DNA of 64,000 nt from positions 17,886 to 81,885 of the forward strand of contig JAKSTG010000010.1 of assembly GCA_024402695.1 (NCBI GenBank), in the 5' to 3' direction. The stretch is from Treponema sp. (lineage in GTDB: Bacteria > Spirochaetota > Spirochaetia > Treponematales > Treponemataceae). The notes below the pieces were generated by a model. The model was not told the DNA's origin. It did not search any database and was given only the letters and a program-made list of their open reading frames with translations. The translations under genes and the position numbers were made by a program. Positions 7,528-16,519 of this stretch are shown piece by piece (within the stretch, counting starts at the first letter, position 1; each line of letters opens with the position of its first letter).

Positions 7528-9803
7528 TGGGTGGAAATACAAAAAAATCGGGAAGTTCTCTGCTTAAGGCAGCAGAACAGGCCGCTGCAAAAGCAAAGGC
7601 AGCGGAAAGTAAAACTACAGCAAAATCAGCTGCAAAACCTGCAGCAAAAAAATCAACAGCAACTACAGCAACTCCAAAAGCCGCAGCGGTAAAGGCTCCT
7701 GCAAAGGCAGCTTCATCTAAAACTTCAGCCGCAAAACCTGCCGCAACAAAAACTTCTGCTGCAAAGACTACAGCTGCCGCAAAAGTTCCAGCAACCAAAG
7801 CAACTGCCGCAAAGGCAACTGCTACAAAAACTGCAGCTAAGCCAGCAGCCGCAAAATCGGCTCCTGCAAAAACTGTGGCTCCTAAGGCTGCTTCCGAAAA
7901 ACCTGCAGCAACAACCGCAAAAGCTGCCGCTGCAAAATCAAAGCCTGCTTCCCAGGCCGGAACCGGTGTTTACGATGAAGATTCCATCCTTCATCTGGAA
8001 GGACTTGAACACATCCGTCTCAGACCTGGTATGTACATTGGTTCTCTTGGTGACGGTTCCAATGAAAATGACGGTATCTACATCCTTCTTAAAGAAGGTA
8101 TCGATAACTCTGTAGATGAATTCAGCCAGGGGTACGGAAAAAGAATTGATATTGAAATCAAAGACGGCCATGTAAAGATCCGTGACTACGGACGTGGTAT
8201 TCCTCTTGGAAAACTTGAAGACTGTGTTTCAAACGTAAACACAGGTGCAAAATACAACAACTCTGTTTTCAAACAGGCTATTGGTATGAACGGTGTTGGT
8301 ATCAAGGCAACCAACGCTCTTTCTTCATACTTCCGTGCCGCTTCAATCCGCGAAGGCAAAATGGCCGTTGTGGAATTCGAACGGGGTGAAAAGAAATCAG
8401 GAAAAATCGGTGCCGCAAAGCCTGGTGTTCAGAACGGTACCTTCCTGGAATTCATTCCTGATACAGAACTTTTTGGAAAATATGAATACAACATGGAGTA
8501 CGTTGAAAAACGTCTCTGGAACTATGCATATCTGAATCCTGGACTGAAAATCGTTTGTAACGGAAAAGAATATTACTCTGAAAAAGGTCTTGAAGATCTT
8601 CTAGTTCACGAAATGGGTGGGGCAGGAAAACAGCTTTACAATACCTTCAGTTATACAGGAGAAAACCTTCAGTTTGTTCTTACCCATACAAACTCTCTTG
8701 ATAAATTTGTTTTCTCTTTTGTAAACGGTCAGAGTACAGATGACGGTGGTACTCATGTTACTGCCTTCTTGGACGGATTCACAAAAGGGGTTAATGAATG
8801 TTTCAAAAAAGAATATGACATTAAGGATGTTACGGGCGGTTTGTTTGTAGCCCTTAAAGTTGGACTTGATAATCCTATGTTTACAAGCCAGACAAAGAAC
8901 AAGCTTGGAAACGTAGAAATCCGTGCTCCTATTATCAAGGAAGTTCAGGCAGCCGTAGATGACTGGCTCCGCCACAATCCTGATATTAAAGGTGCCATCG
9001 AAGAAAAGATCATCAAAAACCAGAAAGCCCGTAATGAAATCAACAGCGTTACAGAAAAGCAGATCCGTGAAGCTTCAAAATCAGTAATGCTTAAGATTGC
9101 AAAACTTAAGGACTGCCGTTATCACCTGCAGGATGGTGCCAAAGGTGCCGAAAGTATGATCTTCATCACTGAGGGAGATTCGGCCACTGGTCCTATGACT
9201 TATGCTCGTAATGCAGAGTATCAGGCTATCTTCAGCTTGAAAGGTAAACCTGAAAATATGTACGGCCGCAAAAAGTCTGCTCTTTTTGATAACGAAGAAC
9301 TTAAGAACCTGACGTTCAGTCTTGGTATTCAGAGAAGCGTTGAAGATTTGCGTTATGACAAAATCATCATCGCAACCGATGCCGATAACGACGGATTCCA
9401 TATCAGAAATCTGGTAATGACATATCTTCTTCTGTTCTTTGAAGAACTGGTAATTACCGGTCATGTTTATATCCTTGAAACACCTCTTTTCCGCGTACGT
9501 ACAAAGAAAGAAACAGTTTACTGCTATTCAGAAGAAAGTCGTGACAAGGAAATGAAGCGTCTTGGTGCAAATGCAGAAGTAACCCGATTCAAAGGACTTG
9601 GAGAAATCAGCCCTCAAGAATTCGGACAGTTCATTCACCCAAGAAAAGAAGGGGAAAGCGAAGACAAAGGCATTCACCTTACACCGGTAAGCATTCAGAG
9701 TCTGAAGAATGTTCCACAGGTTCTTGAATTCTACATGGGTAAAAATACTCCTGAACGCCGCGAATTCATTGTTCACCATCTGGCAAAAGAAATCGACGCA
9801 TAA
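7527..9803 (+). CDS. parE: DNA topoisomerase IV/gyrase subunit B with Lys/Ala-rich N-terminal tail
   Basis: Type II topoisomerase ATPase subunit. From about residue 147 it has the GHKL ATPase (LRPGMYIGS, IDNSVDEFSQGYG, DYGRGIP, GMNGVGIKA), the transducer domain, and the TOPRIM domain with the acid of EGDSA (E549) and the DADNDG triad (from D618). The core of about 610 residues matches ParE and short GyrB. The first 146 residues are unlike either: almost only Ala, Lys, Thr, Pro and Ser in repeats such as AAKPAA and KTSAAK, like the tail of histone H1 or bacterial PAKKA proteins. This tail should bind DNA non-specifically. No subunit A gene is adjacent, so ParE versus GyrB rests on size and sequence impression. 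The start is leaderless. Confidence 0.88.
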   Translation: MGGNTKKSGSSLLKAAEQAAAKAKAAESKTTAKSAAKPAAKKSTATTATPKAAAVKAPAKAASSKTSAAKPAATKTSAAKTTAAAKVPATKATAAKATATKTAAKPAAAKSAPAKTVAPKAASEKPAATTAKAAAAKSKPASQAGTGVYDEDSILHLEGLEHIRLRPGMYIGSLGDGSNENDGIYILLKEGIDNSVDEFSQGYGKRIDIEIKDGHVKIRDYGRGIPLGKLEDCVSNVNTGAKYNNSVFKQAIGMNGVGIKATNALSSYFRAASIREGKMAVVEFERGEKKSGKIGAAKPGVQNGTFLEFIPDTELFGKYEYNMEYVEKRLWNYAYLNPGLKIVCNGKEYYSEKGLEDLLVHEMGGAGKQLYNTFSYTGENLQFVLTHTNSLDKFVFSFVNGQSTDDGGTHVTAFLDGFTKGVNECFKKEYDIKDVTGGLFVALKVGLDNPMFTSQTKNKLGNVEIRAPIIKEVQAAVDDWLRHNPDIKGAIEEKIIKNQKARNEINSVTEKQIREASKSVMLKIAKLKDCRYHLQDGAKGAESMIFITEGDSATGPMTYARNAEYQAIFSLKGKPENMYGRKKSALFDNEELKNLTFSLGIQRSVEDLRYDKIIIATDADNDGFHIRNLVMTYLLLFFEELVITGHVYILETPLFRVRTKKETVYCYSEESRDKEMKRLGANAEVTRFKGLGEISPQEFGQFIHPRKEGESEDKGIHLTPVSIQSLKNVPQVLEFYMGKNTPERREFIVHHLAKEIDA

Positions 9804-9839
9804 GACTTTAAAATCGGTGCCATAAGGGCAGTTTTTTGG

Positions 9840-9852
9840 TAAACTGTTCTTA
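9840..9852 (+). promoter_or_regulatory. -10 box of leaderless polA
   Basis: TAAACT (9840-9845) ends 6 bases before the ATG at 9852. No ribosome site is visible between the parE stop and this start. Confidence 0.5.
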
Positions 9853-12722
9853 TGGCTAAGTTTGACGAAGATACTCTCTATATACTTGATTCTTACGGGC
9901 TCATTTACAGAGCCTATTTCGCTTTTATTTCACATCCATTAACAAATTCCAAAGGGGAAAATATTTCCGCCGTTTTCGGATTTTTCCGTAATCTTGCAAA
10001 TGTTCTCCAGCACTATAAACCAAAGTGTCTTGTTGCGGCTCTTGATTCCATTGGACCTACTTTCAGACACGAGCGTTATCCTGAATACAAGGCAAACCGT
10101 CCTAAATCTCCTGATGATCTTATTGCTCAGATTCCATGGATCGAAGAAATCCTTGAAACTCTCGGCATTCCTTCTATCCGTGTAAACGGTTATGAAGCAG
10201 ATGATGTTATTGCAACTCTTGCCCGTAAGTGCGAAAAAGCAGGGCGAACCTGCCGTGTCCTCTCCGGAGACAAGGACCTTATGCAGCTGGTAAATGATCA
10301 GATTCAGATTCTTAAACCGGATCCTACAGGAAGCTGGAAGGTGGTTGGACCTGAAGGGGTAAAAGCCGAGTGGGGCGTTATGCCAGAAGGCCTTCTGGAC
10401 CTGCTTTCTCTTTACGGGGATACTGCAGACAATGTTCCGGGCGTAAAAGGCGTTGGAATCAAAACAGGGCTTAAATATCTGGAAGAATATGGAAGTCTTG
10501 AAGGTATTTACGAACACGCTGATGAAATCAAAGGCGCTATCGGAGAAAAAATCCGTGCCGGCCGCGAAAATGCATTTTTCAGTAAGGAACTGATTACCCT
10601 TTGCGAAACCGTTCCTCTTGATGATCTTCCACAGCTTGAACAGATTGTAAATCTTCTTAAAGGAGAAAAATGTAAGACTTCATTCGAAGAACGCTACAAC
10701 TTTACAGGCGCCGCCGAACTTCTTATGAAGTATGAAGCTCCAAGCCTTGCAAAGTCTTTCTCTGCCCTTGGTGGAAAAACCGTGGAAATGCCAGCTGCCG
10801 AAAGCAAGAAGGCTGAGGGTAAAGTTTCTGCCGCCAAGAAAACTCCTGAAGTGGAAGAAAAACAGAATAATCTGCAGATTCCGGAACCTAAGAAAAACAA
10901 AGGTAAATACAAAGCAATTACAGGTGTCGCAGAATTAAAGAAATATATTGATGGATGTATAAAGTGCGGAGTTGTGGCCTATGACTCTGAAACTACAGGA
11001 CTGGACACTTTGAATGACAAGATTCTTGGCTTCAGTCTTTCCTGTGAAAAGGGAACCGGTGTATGGGTTCCAATCAGTGCCGGAGATTCTCTTTTTGATA
11101 ATGATTATGTTTCCAAAGATGATGCTTTCAAGGAACTGGCCCGTATTTTTGATAACCCTAAAATTACAGTGGTAATGCACAATGCCAAGTTTGATTACAA
11201 GGTTCTTGTTTCCAACGGCATGAAGTTTGAAGGCGGACGCATGAAGTGTAATCTTGTTGATACACTGGTTGCCGCCTGGCTTATGGATCCAGACAAGTCT
11301 TTCAAGAAATCTCATTCTCTGGAAAATCTTGGAATCGTTGATCTTGGTTTAATTGGAATTGAATACGGAGACATCGTAGGTAAAAAACAGACTTTCAGTG
11401 ATGTTCCTCTGGAAATTCAGGCTGAATATGCTTCGGAAGATGCAGACTTTACTCTCCAGCTCTGGCAGAAATATGAACCTGAACTTAAAGAAAAGAAACT
11501 CTGGGATCTTTTCAGCAATCTTGAAATGCCTCTTCTGAAAGTTCTGGTTGATATGGAAATTGCCGGAATCCATCTGAATACAAAATCTCTTGATGAATAT
11601 GATGTGGAACTTACAGGCAAAATTGAAGATATCCAGAACGCTATTTACGCAGAAGTGGGACATTCCTTTAATATTGCTTCTCCAAAACAGCTTGGAGAAG
11701 TGCTTTTTGAGGAACTGGGCTACAAGGCTACAAAGAAAACAAAGACCGGTTACTCTACAGACAACTCTGTTCTTGAAGAACTGGCACAGTTCCATCCTCT
11801 TTGTAATAAGATTATTGAATTCCGCGAGCTTTCAAAGCTCCAGTCTACTTATGTAGAAGCTCTTCCTAAACTGGTAGATTCAGAAGATCGCATTCATACA
11901 AGCTTCATGCAGACTGGAACTGCAACAGGTCGTCTTTCTTCTACAAATCCTAACCTTCAGAACATTCCAGTTCGTAATGAAATGGGGCGCCGCATCCGTT
12001 CGGCCTTTACTGCACCTAAGGGAAAAGTTTATATTTCAGCTGACTACTCGCAGATTGAACTTGTAGTTCTTTCACATCTTTCCGGGGACCCGGCAATGTG
12101 TAAAGCTTTCAACGAAGGAATTGACGTTCATAAGGCAACTGCCAGCATGATTTACGGAGTTGGTGTTGATGAAGTTACTCCGGATATGCGTCGTACCGCA
12201 AAGACAATCAACTTTGGTGTAATTTATGGTATGGGAGCTTTCAGTCTTGCAAAAGACCTTGGCATTTCAAATACTCAGGGAAGAATCTTCATCGACAAAT
12301 ACTATGAGCAGTATTCTTCGATCCGCAAGTTCATGGATGAAACAATTTCTTTTGCCGAAAACACAGGTTACCTTGAAACAATTCTTGGCCGCCGCCGCTA
12401 TATTGCAGGAATCAACAGCTCAAACAAAATGCTGAAGAATGCCGCTGAACGCATTGCAAAGAATACTCCTGTCCAGGGGTCTGCTGCTGACATTGTAAAA
12501 CTTGCCATGCTTTCCCTTGATAAGAAACTTCGTGAAAGTGGAAGTCCTGCAAAACTTCTGCTTCAGGTTCATGACGAACTTATTCTTGAATGTCCTGATG
12601 ATAAGGCAACTATTGAACAGACAATCTCAATCGTAAAAGAATGCATGGAAAATGCAATGAAACTTTCTGTTCCACTTAAAGTCAGCGTTGAATACGGAAA
12701 GAACTGGGGTGAATTCCACTGA
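9852..12722 (+). CDS. polA: DNA polymerase I
   Basis: This 956-residue repair and Okazaki-fragment polymerase has all three domains. The 5' nuclease spans about 1-290 (YEADDVIATLA, LSGDKDLMQLV, GDTADNVPGVKGVG). The 3'-5' exonuclease follows with intact metal ligands (DSET, D378 and E380; YASEDADFT), so proofreading should be active. The polymerase has motif A DYSQIEL (D731), the O-helix RRTAKTINFGVIYG and motif C VHDEL (D908). A Lys/Glu-rich linker joins nuclease and exonuclease. The stop overlaps the coaE start by one base. The start is leaderless. Confidence 0.97.
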   Translation: MAKFDEDTLYILDSYGLIYRAYFAFISHPLTNSKGENISAVFGFFRNLANVLQHYKPKCLVAALDSIGPTFRHERYPEYKANRPKSPDDLIAQIPWIEEILETLGIPSIRVNGYEADDVIATLARKCEKAGRTCRVLSGDKDLMQLVNDQIQILKPDPTGSWKVVGPEGVKAEWGVMPEGLLDLLSLYGDTADNVPGVKGVGIKTGLKYLEEYGSLEGIYEHADEIKGAIGEKIRAGRENAFFSKELITLCETVPLDDLPQLEQIVNLLKGEKCKTSFEERYNFTGAAELLMKYEAPSLAKSFSALGGKTVEMPAAESKKAEGKVSAAKKTPEVEEKQNNLQIPEPKKNKGKYKAITGVAELKKYIDGCIKCGVVAYDSETTGLDTLNDKILGFSLSCEKGTGVWVPISAGDSLFDNDYVSKDDAFKELARIFDNPKITVVMHNAKFDYKVLVSNGMKFEGGRMKCNLVDTLVAAWLMDPDKSFKKSHSLENLGIVDLGLIGIEYGDIVGKKQTFSDVPLEIQAEYASEDADFTLQLWQKYEPELKEKKLWDLFSNLEMPLLKVLVDMEIAGIHLNTKSLDEYDVELTGKIEDIQNAIYAEVGHSFNIASPKQLGEVLFEELGYKATKKTKTGYSTDNSVLEELAQFHPLCNKIIEFRELSKLQSTYVEALPKLVDSEDRIHTSFMQTGTATGRLSSTNPNLQNIPVRNEMGRRIRSAFTAPKGKVYISADYSQIELVVLSHLSGDPAMCKAFNEGIDVHKATASMIYGVGVDEVTPDMRRTAKTINFGVIYGMGAFSLAKDLGISNTQGRIFIDKYYEQYSSIRKFMDETISFAENTGYLETILGRRRYIAGINSSNKMLKNAAERIAKNTPVQGSAADIVKLAMLSLDKKLRESGSPAKLLLQVHDELILECPDDKATIEQTISIVKECMENAMKLSVPLKVSVEYGKNWGEFH

Positions 12723-13285
12723 TGATTTACGGAATTGTTGGGCCAATGGCCAGCGGAAAAAACTATATCTGTTCTCAGTACGAAAAGGAAGGCTGGTTAA
12801 GTCTGGACTGTGACAAGGTGGTTCACTGTGCCATTGTGGACCGCAGGGATCAGATTGTTTCGGCTTTCGGAAAGACTGCAGAAGAGAAGGGTATAGCTCT
12901 TCTTGAAAAAGACGGCAGCATAAACCGCAGGGCCCTTGGTGCGTTGGTCTTTACAGATTCTGAACTTCTTAAAAAACAGGAAAGCATTGTTTATCCTTAT
13001 GTGACAGAGAAGGTCGTTCAATTTATAGAAGAAAATAAAGAAAAGAATCTGATAATAAATGCAACGGTTCTATATAAAACTCCCGACCTTCTTCAGAAAT
13101 GTGACAAGGTTCTTTATGTGACAGCAAATCCTGTAAAGCGTTTTGTCCGGGCAAGAAAAAGAGACCATCTGCCGGTTTCAAAAATTCTTTCCCGTTTTCG
13201 AAGTCAGAAGGATCTGTTAAAAAAATATCGGGATGCCGTGAACAGCATCCCGAATAAAATCCCTTTGGAAATCGTAAAAAACTAG
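12722..13285 (+). CDS. coaE: Dephospho-CoA kinase
   Basis: CoaE phosphorylates dephospho-CoA with ATP in the last step of coenzyme A synthesis. The 187-residue protein has the P-loop GPMASGKN (7-14), the DCDKVVH motif that binds the substrate, GALVFTD, and the lid segment RFVRARKRD. It is a little shorter than the usual 195-205 residues and the P-loop ends in N instead of S/T. The ATG shares its A with the polA stop codon, so translation is coupled. Its TAG stop shares two bases with the stop of the gene on the opposite strand. Confidence 0.92.
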   Translation: MIYGIVGPMASGKNYICSQYEKEGWLSLDCDKVVHCAIVDRRDQIVSAFGKTAEEKGIALLEKDGSINRRALGALVFTDSELLKKQESIVYPYVTEKVVQFIEENKEKNLIINATVLYKTPDLLQKCDKVLYVTANPVKRFVRARKRDHLPVSKILSRFRSQKDLLKKYRDAVNSIPNKIPLEIVKN

Positions 13286-14112
13286 AATTCCAGCTTGAAA
13301 ACTGATTCTCCCTCTGCGTCTTCCGGCATGTACCAGAAACAGAGCTGGATTTTTTCCTTAACCGATTCAGAAAGCTTTACAGATCCCTTGAATTTTCTTT
13401 TTTCTCCGGTTTTTACATTTTCTGCGAATAAAGTTCCGTACTGGCCTTTTACATCCAGTTCAATCCATTCAGGATCTTTTGTTTCATCAGCTTCGTTATA
13501 TTCTATGGCACGAACATAAACTCTTTTGATGTCATTATTTGAGTTTGTAGTCCAGGTGAAATTGATGGTGTCGCCTTTTATAGGAAGGTTTCCGAAGAAT
13601 TTGTGAGTTACTGGAACCAGAGTTCTGAAACATACCGGTGCTTTTGTGATTTCCTGGTGGCCGTATTTATCAACAGGGTATACGGTCTCGAAAATGTGGA
13701 AATCAGACTTTCCTGTCAGTAGAATCTTCCAGTTTACGTTTTGGGTTCGTTCCTTGTTTTTGTGGACTTTCAGCCAGATTGCCCTCATTCTTCTGTTGTT
13801 TTCATCTGAAATCTCTATTTCGATATGACCGGTCATAATCCAGCCTGTAAGCTTGTTTGTTTTGTTTCTTGTGGCATAGCAGAATACGCCAATCATAATG
13901 AAGATAAACAGGATTACTGTTATGTCGCCTGCGGTTCCCGGAAGAGGAATGAGGATAAGGGATACGATTTTCAGAAGCCAGAAGAGAATAGGGATAGTAA
14001 GAGCAATTATAGCGCCAAGGGCTACAATAGCACGACCCATAATTAAAAGAATGTTTGCCGCATCTTCCATAATCATGGAAAAAAGGCCTTTTTTATTGTT
14101 GTTTGAACTCAT
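13282..14112 (-). CDS. Unknown membrane protein with C-terminal soluble domain
   Basis: The start is taken at the ATG at 14112 (MSSNNNKK); an upstream in-frame ATG at 14127 lies inside the -10 box and is unlikely. The 276 residues contain two or three hydrophobic segments in the first 90 residues, then a soluble region of about 185 residues rich in beta-type sequence (for example VNFTWTTNSNNDIK-like stretches and WIELDVKGQYGTLF). No family is recognised. It converges on coaE with overlapping stop codons (the shared tetranucleotide CTAG), leaving no room for a terminator, so each transcript must run into the other gene. Confidence 0.75.
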   Translation of the reverse strand: MSSNNNKKGLFSMIMEDAANILLIMGRAIVALGAIIALTIPILFWLLKIVSLILIPLPGTAGDITVILFIFIMIGVFCYATRNKTNKLTGWIMTGHIEIEISDENNRRMRAIWLKVHKNKERTQNVNWKILLTGKSDFHIFETVYPVDKYGHQEITKAPVCFRTLVPVTHKFFGNLPIKGDTINFTWTTNSNNDIKRVYVRAIEYNEADETKDPEWIELDVKGQYGTLFAENVKTGEKRKFKGSVKLSESVKEKIQLCFWYMPEDAEGESVFKLEF

Positions 14113-14123
14113 GCCTAATTTTA
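14112..14123 (-). promoter_or_regulatory. -10 box of leaderless membrane-protein gene
   Basis: On the reverse strand TAAAAT (14123-14118) is followed by TAGGC and the ATG at 14112. There is no ribosome site. Confidence 0.6.
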
Positions 14124-14194
14124 GCATAAAAAAATATTTTTACTAAACTAATTTTCTGTAATACCGATACAAAAGGTATAGGGGAATATCAACT

Positions 14195-15028
14195 ATGGAA
14201 CAGAAAAGAACTTTATGGATTATTGCTGCAGCCGGTATGTTTCTGCTGGTAGTTTTGGGAGCAGCATTTATTCTTTATTCACCTGCTCAGAAGACAGTGC
14301 CTGCAGTAGCAACAAATCAGACATATCAGACACCTGCACAGCAAATTCCACAGGGAAACGGCTGGACAAACATGCCTCCTGCTTACAATCCAAACGGACT
14401 TCTTCCACCGGGATCAGGCGAAATCCATACAAAGGATCTTACAGTTTATACAGAAAATGCTGTGGTTTACGGAAAGGAAACAGCTGAAGGAACAACAATC
14501 GACCTTAATGCACTGAAAGCAGCTGCAGAAATGGCTCCTGCTCAGGAAACAGTTCCTCAGAACATCAATATTACAGTTAATCTTCCTGAAACAAAGGTTG
14601 AAACAGCACCTTCACTTACAGTAACTGAAGTACCTGTACAGATTGTTCAGGCTGACAGAGCATTTGAACCAGAACCTGTAAAAGAAGTTAAAAAGGCTGC
14701 TGCTCCTGCACCAGCACCAGCAAAAACTTCAGCTCCTGCAAAAACAGCAGAAACAAAAGTTGCAGAACAGAAACAGGCTGTAATGGCTCAGTACTGGGTT
14801 CAGGCTGCTGCTTACTCAAACAAGAAAACAGCTGAAAATGCCCGTTCAGTTCTTGATGACAACAAGATTCCTGCAGACATCTTTACATACCAGGATGCTA
14901 AAGGAAAGGTATTCTACCGCGTTCGCGTTGGTCCTTACACAACAAAAAGCGAAGCAGAATACTGGCGCACAAAGATCGACAAAATTGCAGCATTCAGCAA
15001 GGCTGAAAGCTACATAACTACAAACTAA
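14195..15028 (+). CDS. SPOR-domain membrane protein
   Basis: The 277-residue protein has one N-terminal membrane helix (about 8-28) after a short basic segment, a long Pro/Ala/Thr/Glu-rich extracytoplasmic linker, and a C-terminal SPOR domain from about 198 (YWVQAAAYSNKKTAENA, then VFYRVRVGPYTTKSEAE). SPOR domains bind glycan strands stripped of stem peptides and direct proteins to the division septum. FtsN and DedD have the same layout, so a cell-division or wall role is likely, but no division genes are nearby. A ribosome site (AGGGGAA) precedes the ATG and a strong terminator follows. Confidence 0.88.
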   Translation: MEQKRTLWIIAAAGMFLLVVLGAAFILYSPAQKTVPAVATNQTYQTPAQQIPQGNGWTNMPPAYNPNGLLPPGSGEIHTKDLTVYTENAVVYGKETAEGTTIDLNALKAAAEMAPAQETVPQNINITVNLPETKVETAPSLTVTEVPVQIVQADRAFEPEPVKEVKKAAAPAPAPAKTSAPAKTAETKVAEQKQAVMAQYWVQAAAYSNKKTAENARSVLDDNKIPADIFTYQDAKGKVFYRVRVGPYTTKSEAEYWRTKIDKIAAFSKAESYITTN

Positions 15029-15050
15029 TAGATTTACTCCTCCTAAACTT

Positions 15051-15083
15051 AAGACCGCAATGTAAATTGCGGTCTTTTTTTTT
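15051..15083 (+). terminator. Rho-independent terminator of the SPOR gene
   Basis: An 11-bp perfect stem (AAGACCGCAAT / ATTGCGGTCTT) with a GTAA loop is followed by a run of T. Confidence 0.95.
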
Positions 15084-15115
15084 ATTCTATTTGCCTGAAA
15101 TGTAGAAAAAACGCC

Positions 15116-15127
15116 TATTACTTTGTA
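15116..15127 (+). promoter_or_regulatory. -10 box of leaderless secreted-protein gene
   Basis: TATTAC (15116-15121) ends 5 bases before the ATG at 15127. No ribosome site is seen. Confidence 0.45.
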
Positions 15128-16464
15128 TGAAGCGTTTCTTTTTTGTTTTATTGCTGGCAATTTTTATAAGCCCCCTGATATTCTCGGAGGAATTCTCTTT
15201 TGATGATCCCAAATGGAAGTTAAACGGTAAGATAAGGATTCCAAAAGTCCCTGAGAACTGTATAAGCGGGGCCTGGAATGGAAATGATTATGTTTACGGC
15301 GGAAGTTTTTCTCCTTCCTTTTGGAATAAACATCTGGTTCTTGATGTAAAAGGGGGGAACCTTTCCCTTTCTGGGATACTTTCCCTCATGAACAATCCGA
15401 CTCTGTCTTCTGTCGTTTCGCCCTTCAGTACGGCAGACAAAACTGTTCGGGAACTAAAGGCTTCACTTCCTGACGGAAGTTCTTTTTCTTCAAGACAGGC
15501 TTTGTATTCTTCAATAAAAATCGACGGCGGGAAAGCTTTTCCTGCCAGTCTCAGTTCCTCGGTCCTTTATACTGATGAAGAAACTTATGTTTTTTCTTCT
15601 GCCTTGAAGGTCAAAGCTCCGGGTAACTTGTTTCTGGATTTTCAGGCTTCAGCCGGTTCTTCTGTTCTTGATGACCGGAAAAGTGATTCCTGGTTTTCTG
15701 ATAAAGGTTTTTTCAGGGAATGTGACAGGAAATCAGTTTTATCTATTCAGGGAGCAGTAAGGAAAGAATCTTTCAGCATGCTTTTTTCCGATATAGTTTA
15801 CTCTGACGGATTTGGGCAGTTTATGTCTGTATACCGGGCAGATTCAGTATGGAAATACGGATCAGTTTCGGCAGTCTGGAATCCGAGTCATGGTCTCAGG
15901 ACCTTTTCCGGAAAGGAACTTGATGAAAGTCTTTTTATCAAGGTTAATCTACAAGATCAGAAAAAACTGAATGGAAAGATTCCTTTCTTCTTTAAATATG
16001 GTCTTACGGTTTTCAGCCAGTCGAATCTTTCTGAAAAAGAGGATGTTCTTAAGGCGGCTCTCGGATTCCGGCTTTTCTGTGTTCTTGCAAGTCTTTCCGG
16101 TAACCTTCAGGGAGAGTTTAAAATCAGGCCGGAGGAAGACAAGACTTTTGCTGTTATATGGAAAAAAGCGACAGTTTCTTCATCGGGAACCTGGTATTTT
16201 TCGGCGGTGCAGCCTACGTTGAAGGGGAGTTTCTGGCTTTCGCCTTCAGAAGATTATCTTTCCTGGAAAAGCGGTGAGACAGTTTCTCTTGTTCTGAACA
16301 TCAGTTCCAGTCCTTCGGCAAGTTTCAGCCTTTCGGGAACTGTGAATCAGAATTCCTGGCAGTATAAAAATGCAGAACTGGAATCGGGAATAAGTTTAAA
16401 ATACAAGTCAAAATTTCTTGACTTTTCAGGAAAGGTATCGTGGAGTATTGAATTTAGTCAATAA
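15127..16464 (+). CDS. Secreted protein of unknown function
   Basis: The 445-residue product starts with a signal peptide (MKRFFFVLLLAIFIS, cleavage near FSEE). The mature chain is rich in Ser, Phe and alternating hydrophobic residues (SFSMLFSDIVYSDGF, FSFSLSGTVNQNSW-like stretches), which suggests an all-beta and possibly outer-membrane barrel protein of large size. It lacks a lipobox Cys. No family is recognised. It stands alone between a terminator and the fusA promoter, which lies within its last codons. Confidence 0.75.
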   Translation: MKRFFFVLLLAIFISPLIFSEEFSFDDPKWKLNGKIRIPKVPENCISGAWNGNDYVYGGSFSPSFWNKHLVLDVKGGNLSLSGILSLMNNPTLSSVVSPFSTADKTVRELKASLPDGSSFSSRQALYSSIKIDGGKAFPASLSSSVLYTDEETYVFSSALKVKAPGNLFLDFQASAGSSVLDDRKSDSWFSDKGFFRECDRKSVLSIQGAVRKESFSMLFSDIVYSDGFGQFMSVYRADSVWKYGSVSAVWNPSHGLRTFSGKELDESLFIKVNLQDQKKLNGKIPFFFKYGLTVFSQSNLSEKEDVLKAALGFRLFCVLASLSGNLQGEFKIRPEEDKTFAVIWKKATVSSSGTWYFSAVQPTLKGSFWLSPSEDYLSWKSGETVSLVLNISSSPSASFSLSGTVNQNSWQYKNAELESGISLKYKSKFLDFSGKVSWSIEFSQ

Positions 16465-16476
16465 AATTACTAAAAT
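16448..16476 (+). promoter_or_regulatory. fusA promoter
   Basis: TTGAAT (16448-16453), a 17-bp spacer and TAAAAT (16471-16476) make a near-consensus sigma-70-type promoter that starts inside the end of the previous gene. Confidence 0.65.
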
Positions 16477-16519
16477 AGAGTACTCAAACTGAAAATATTT
16501 TATTTTAAGAGGTAATATT

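Noticed and set aside
14113..14127. Upstream ATG (MLKLG) for the 13282-14112 membrane protein
   Set aside because: This ATG overlaps the TAAAAT -10 box, so it would lie upstream of the predicted transcription start.
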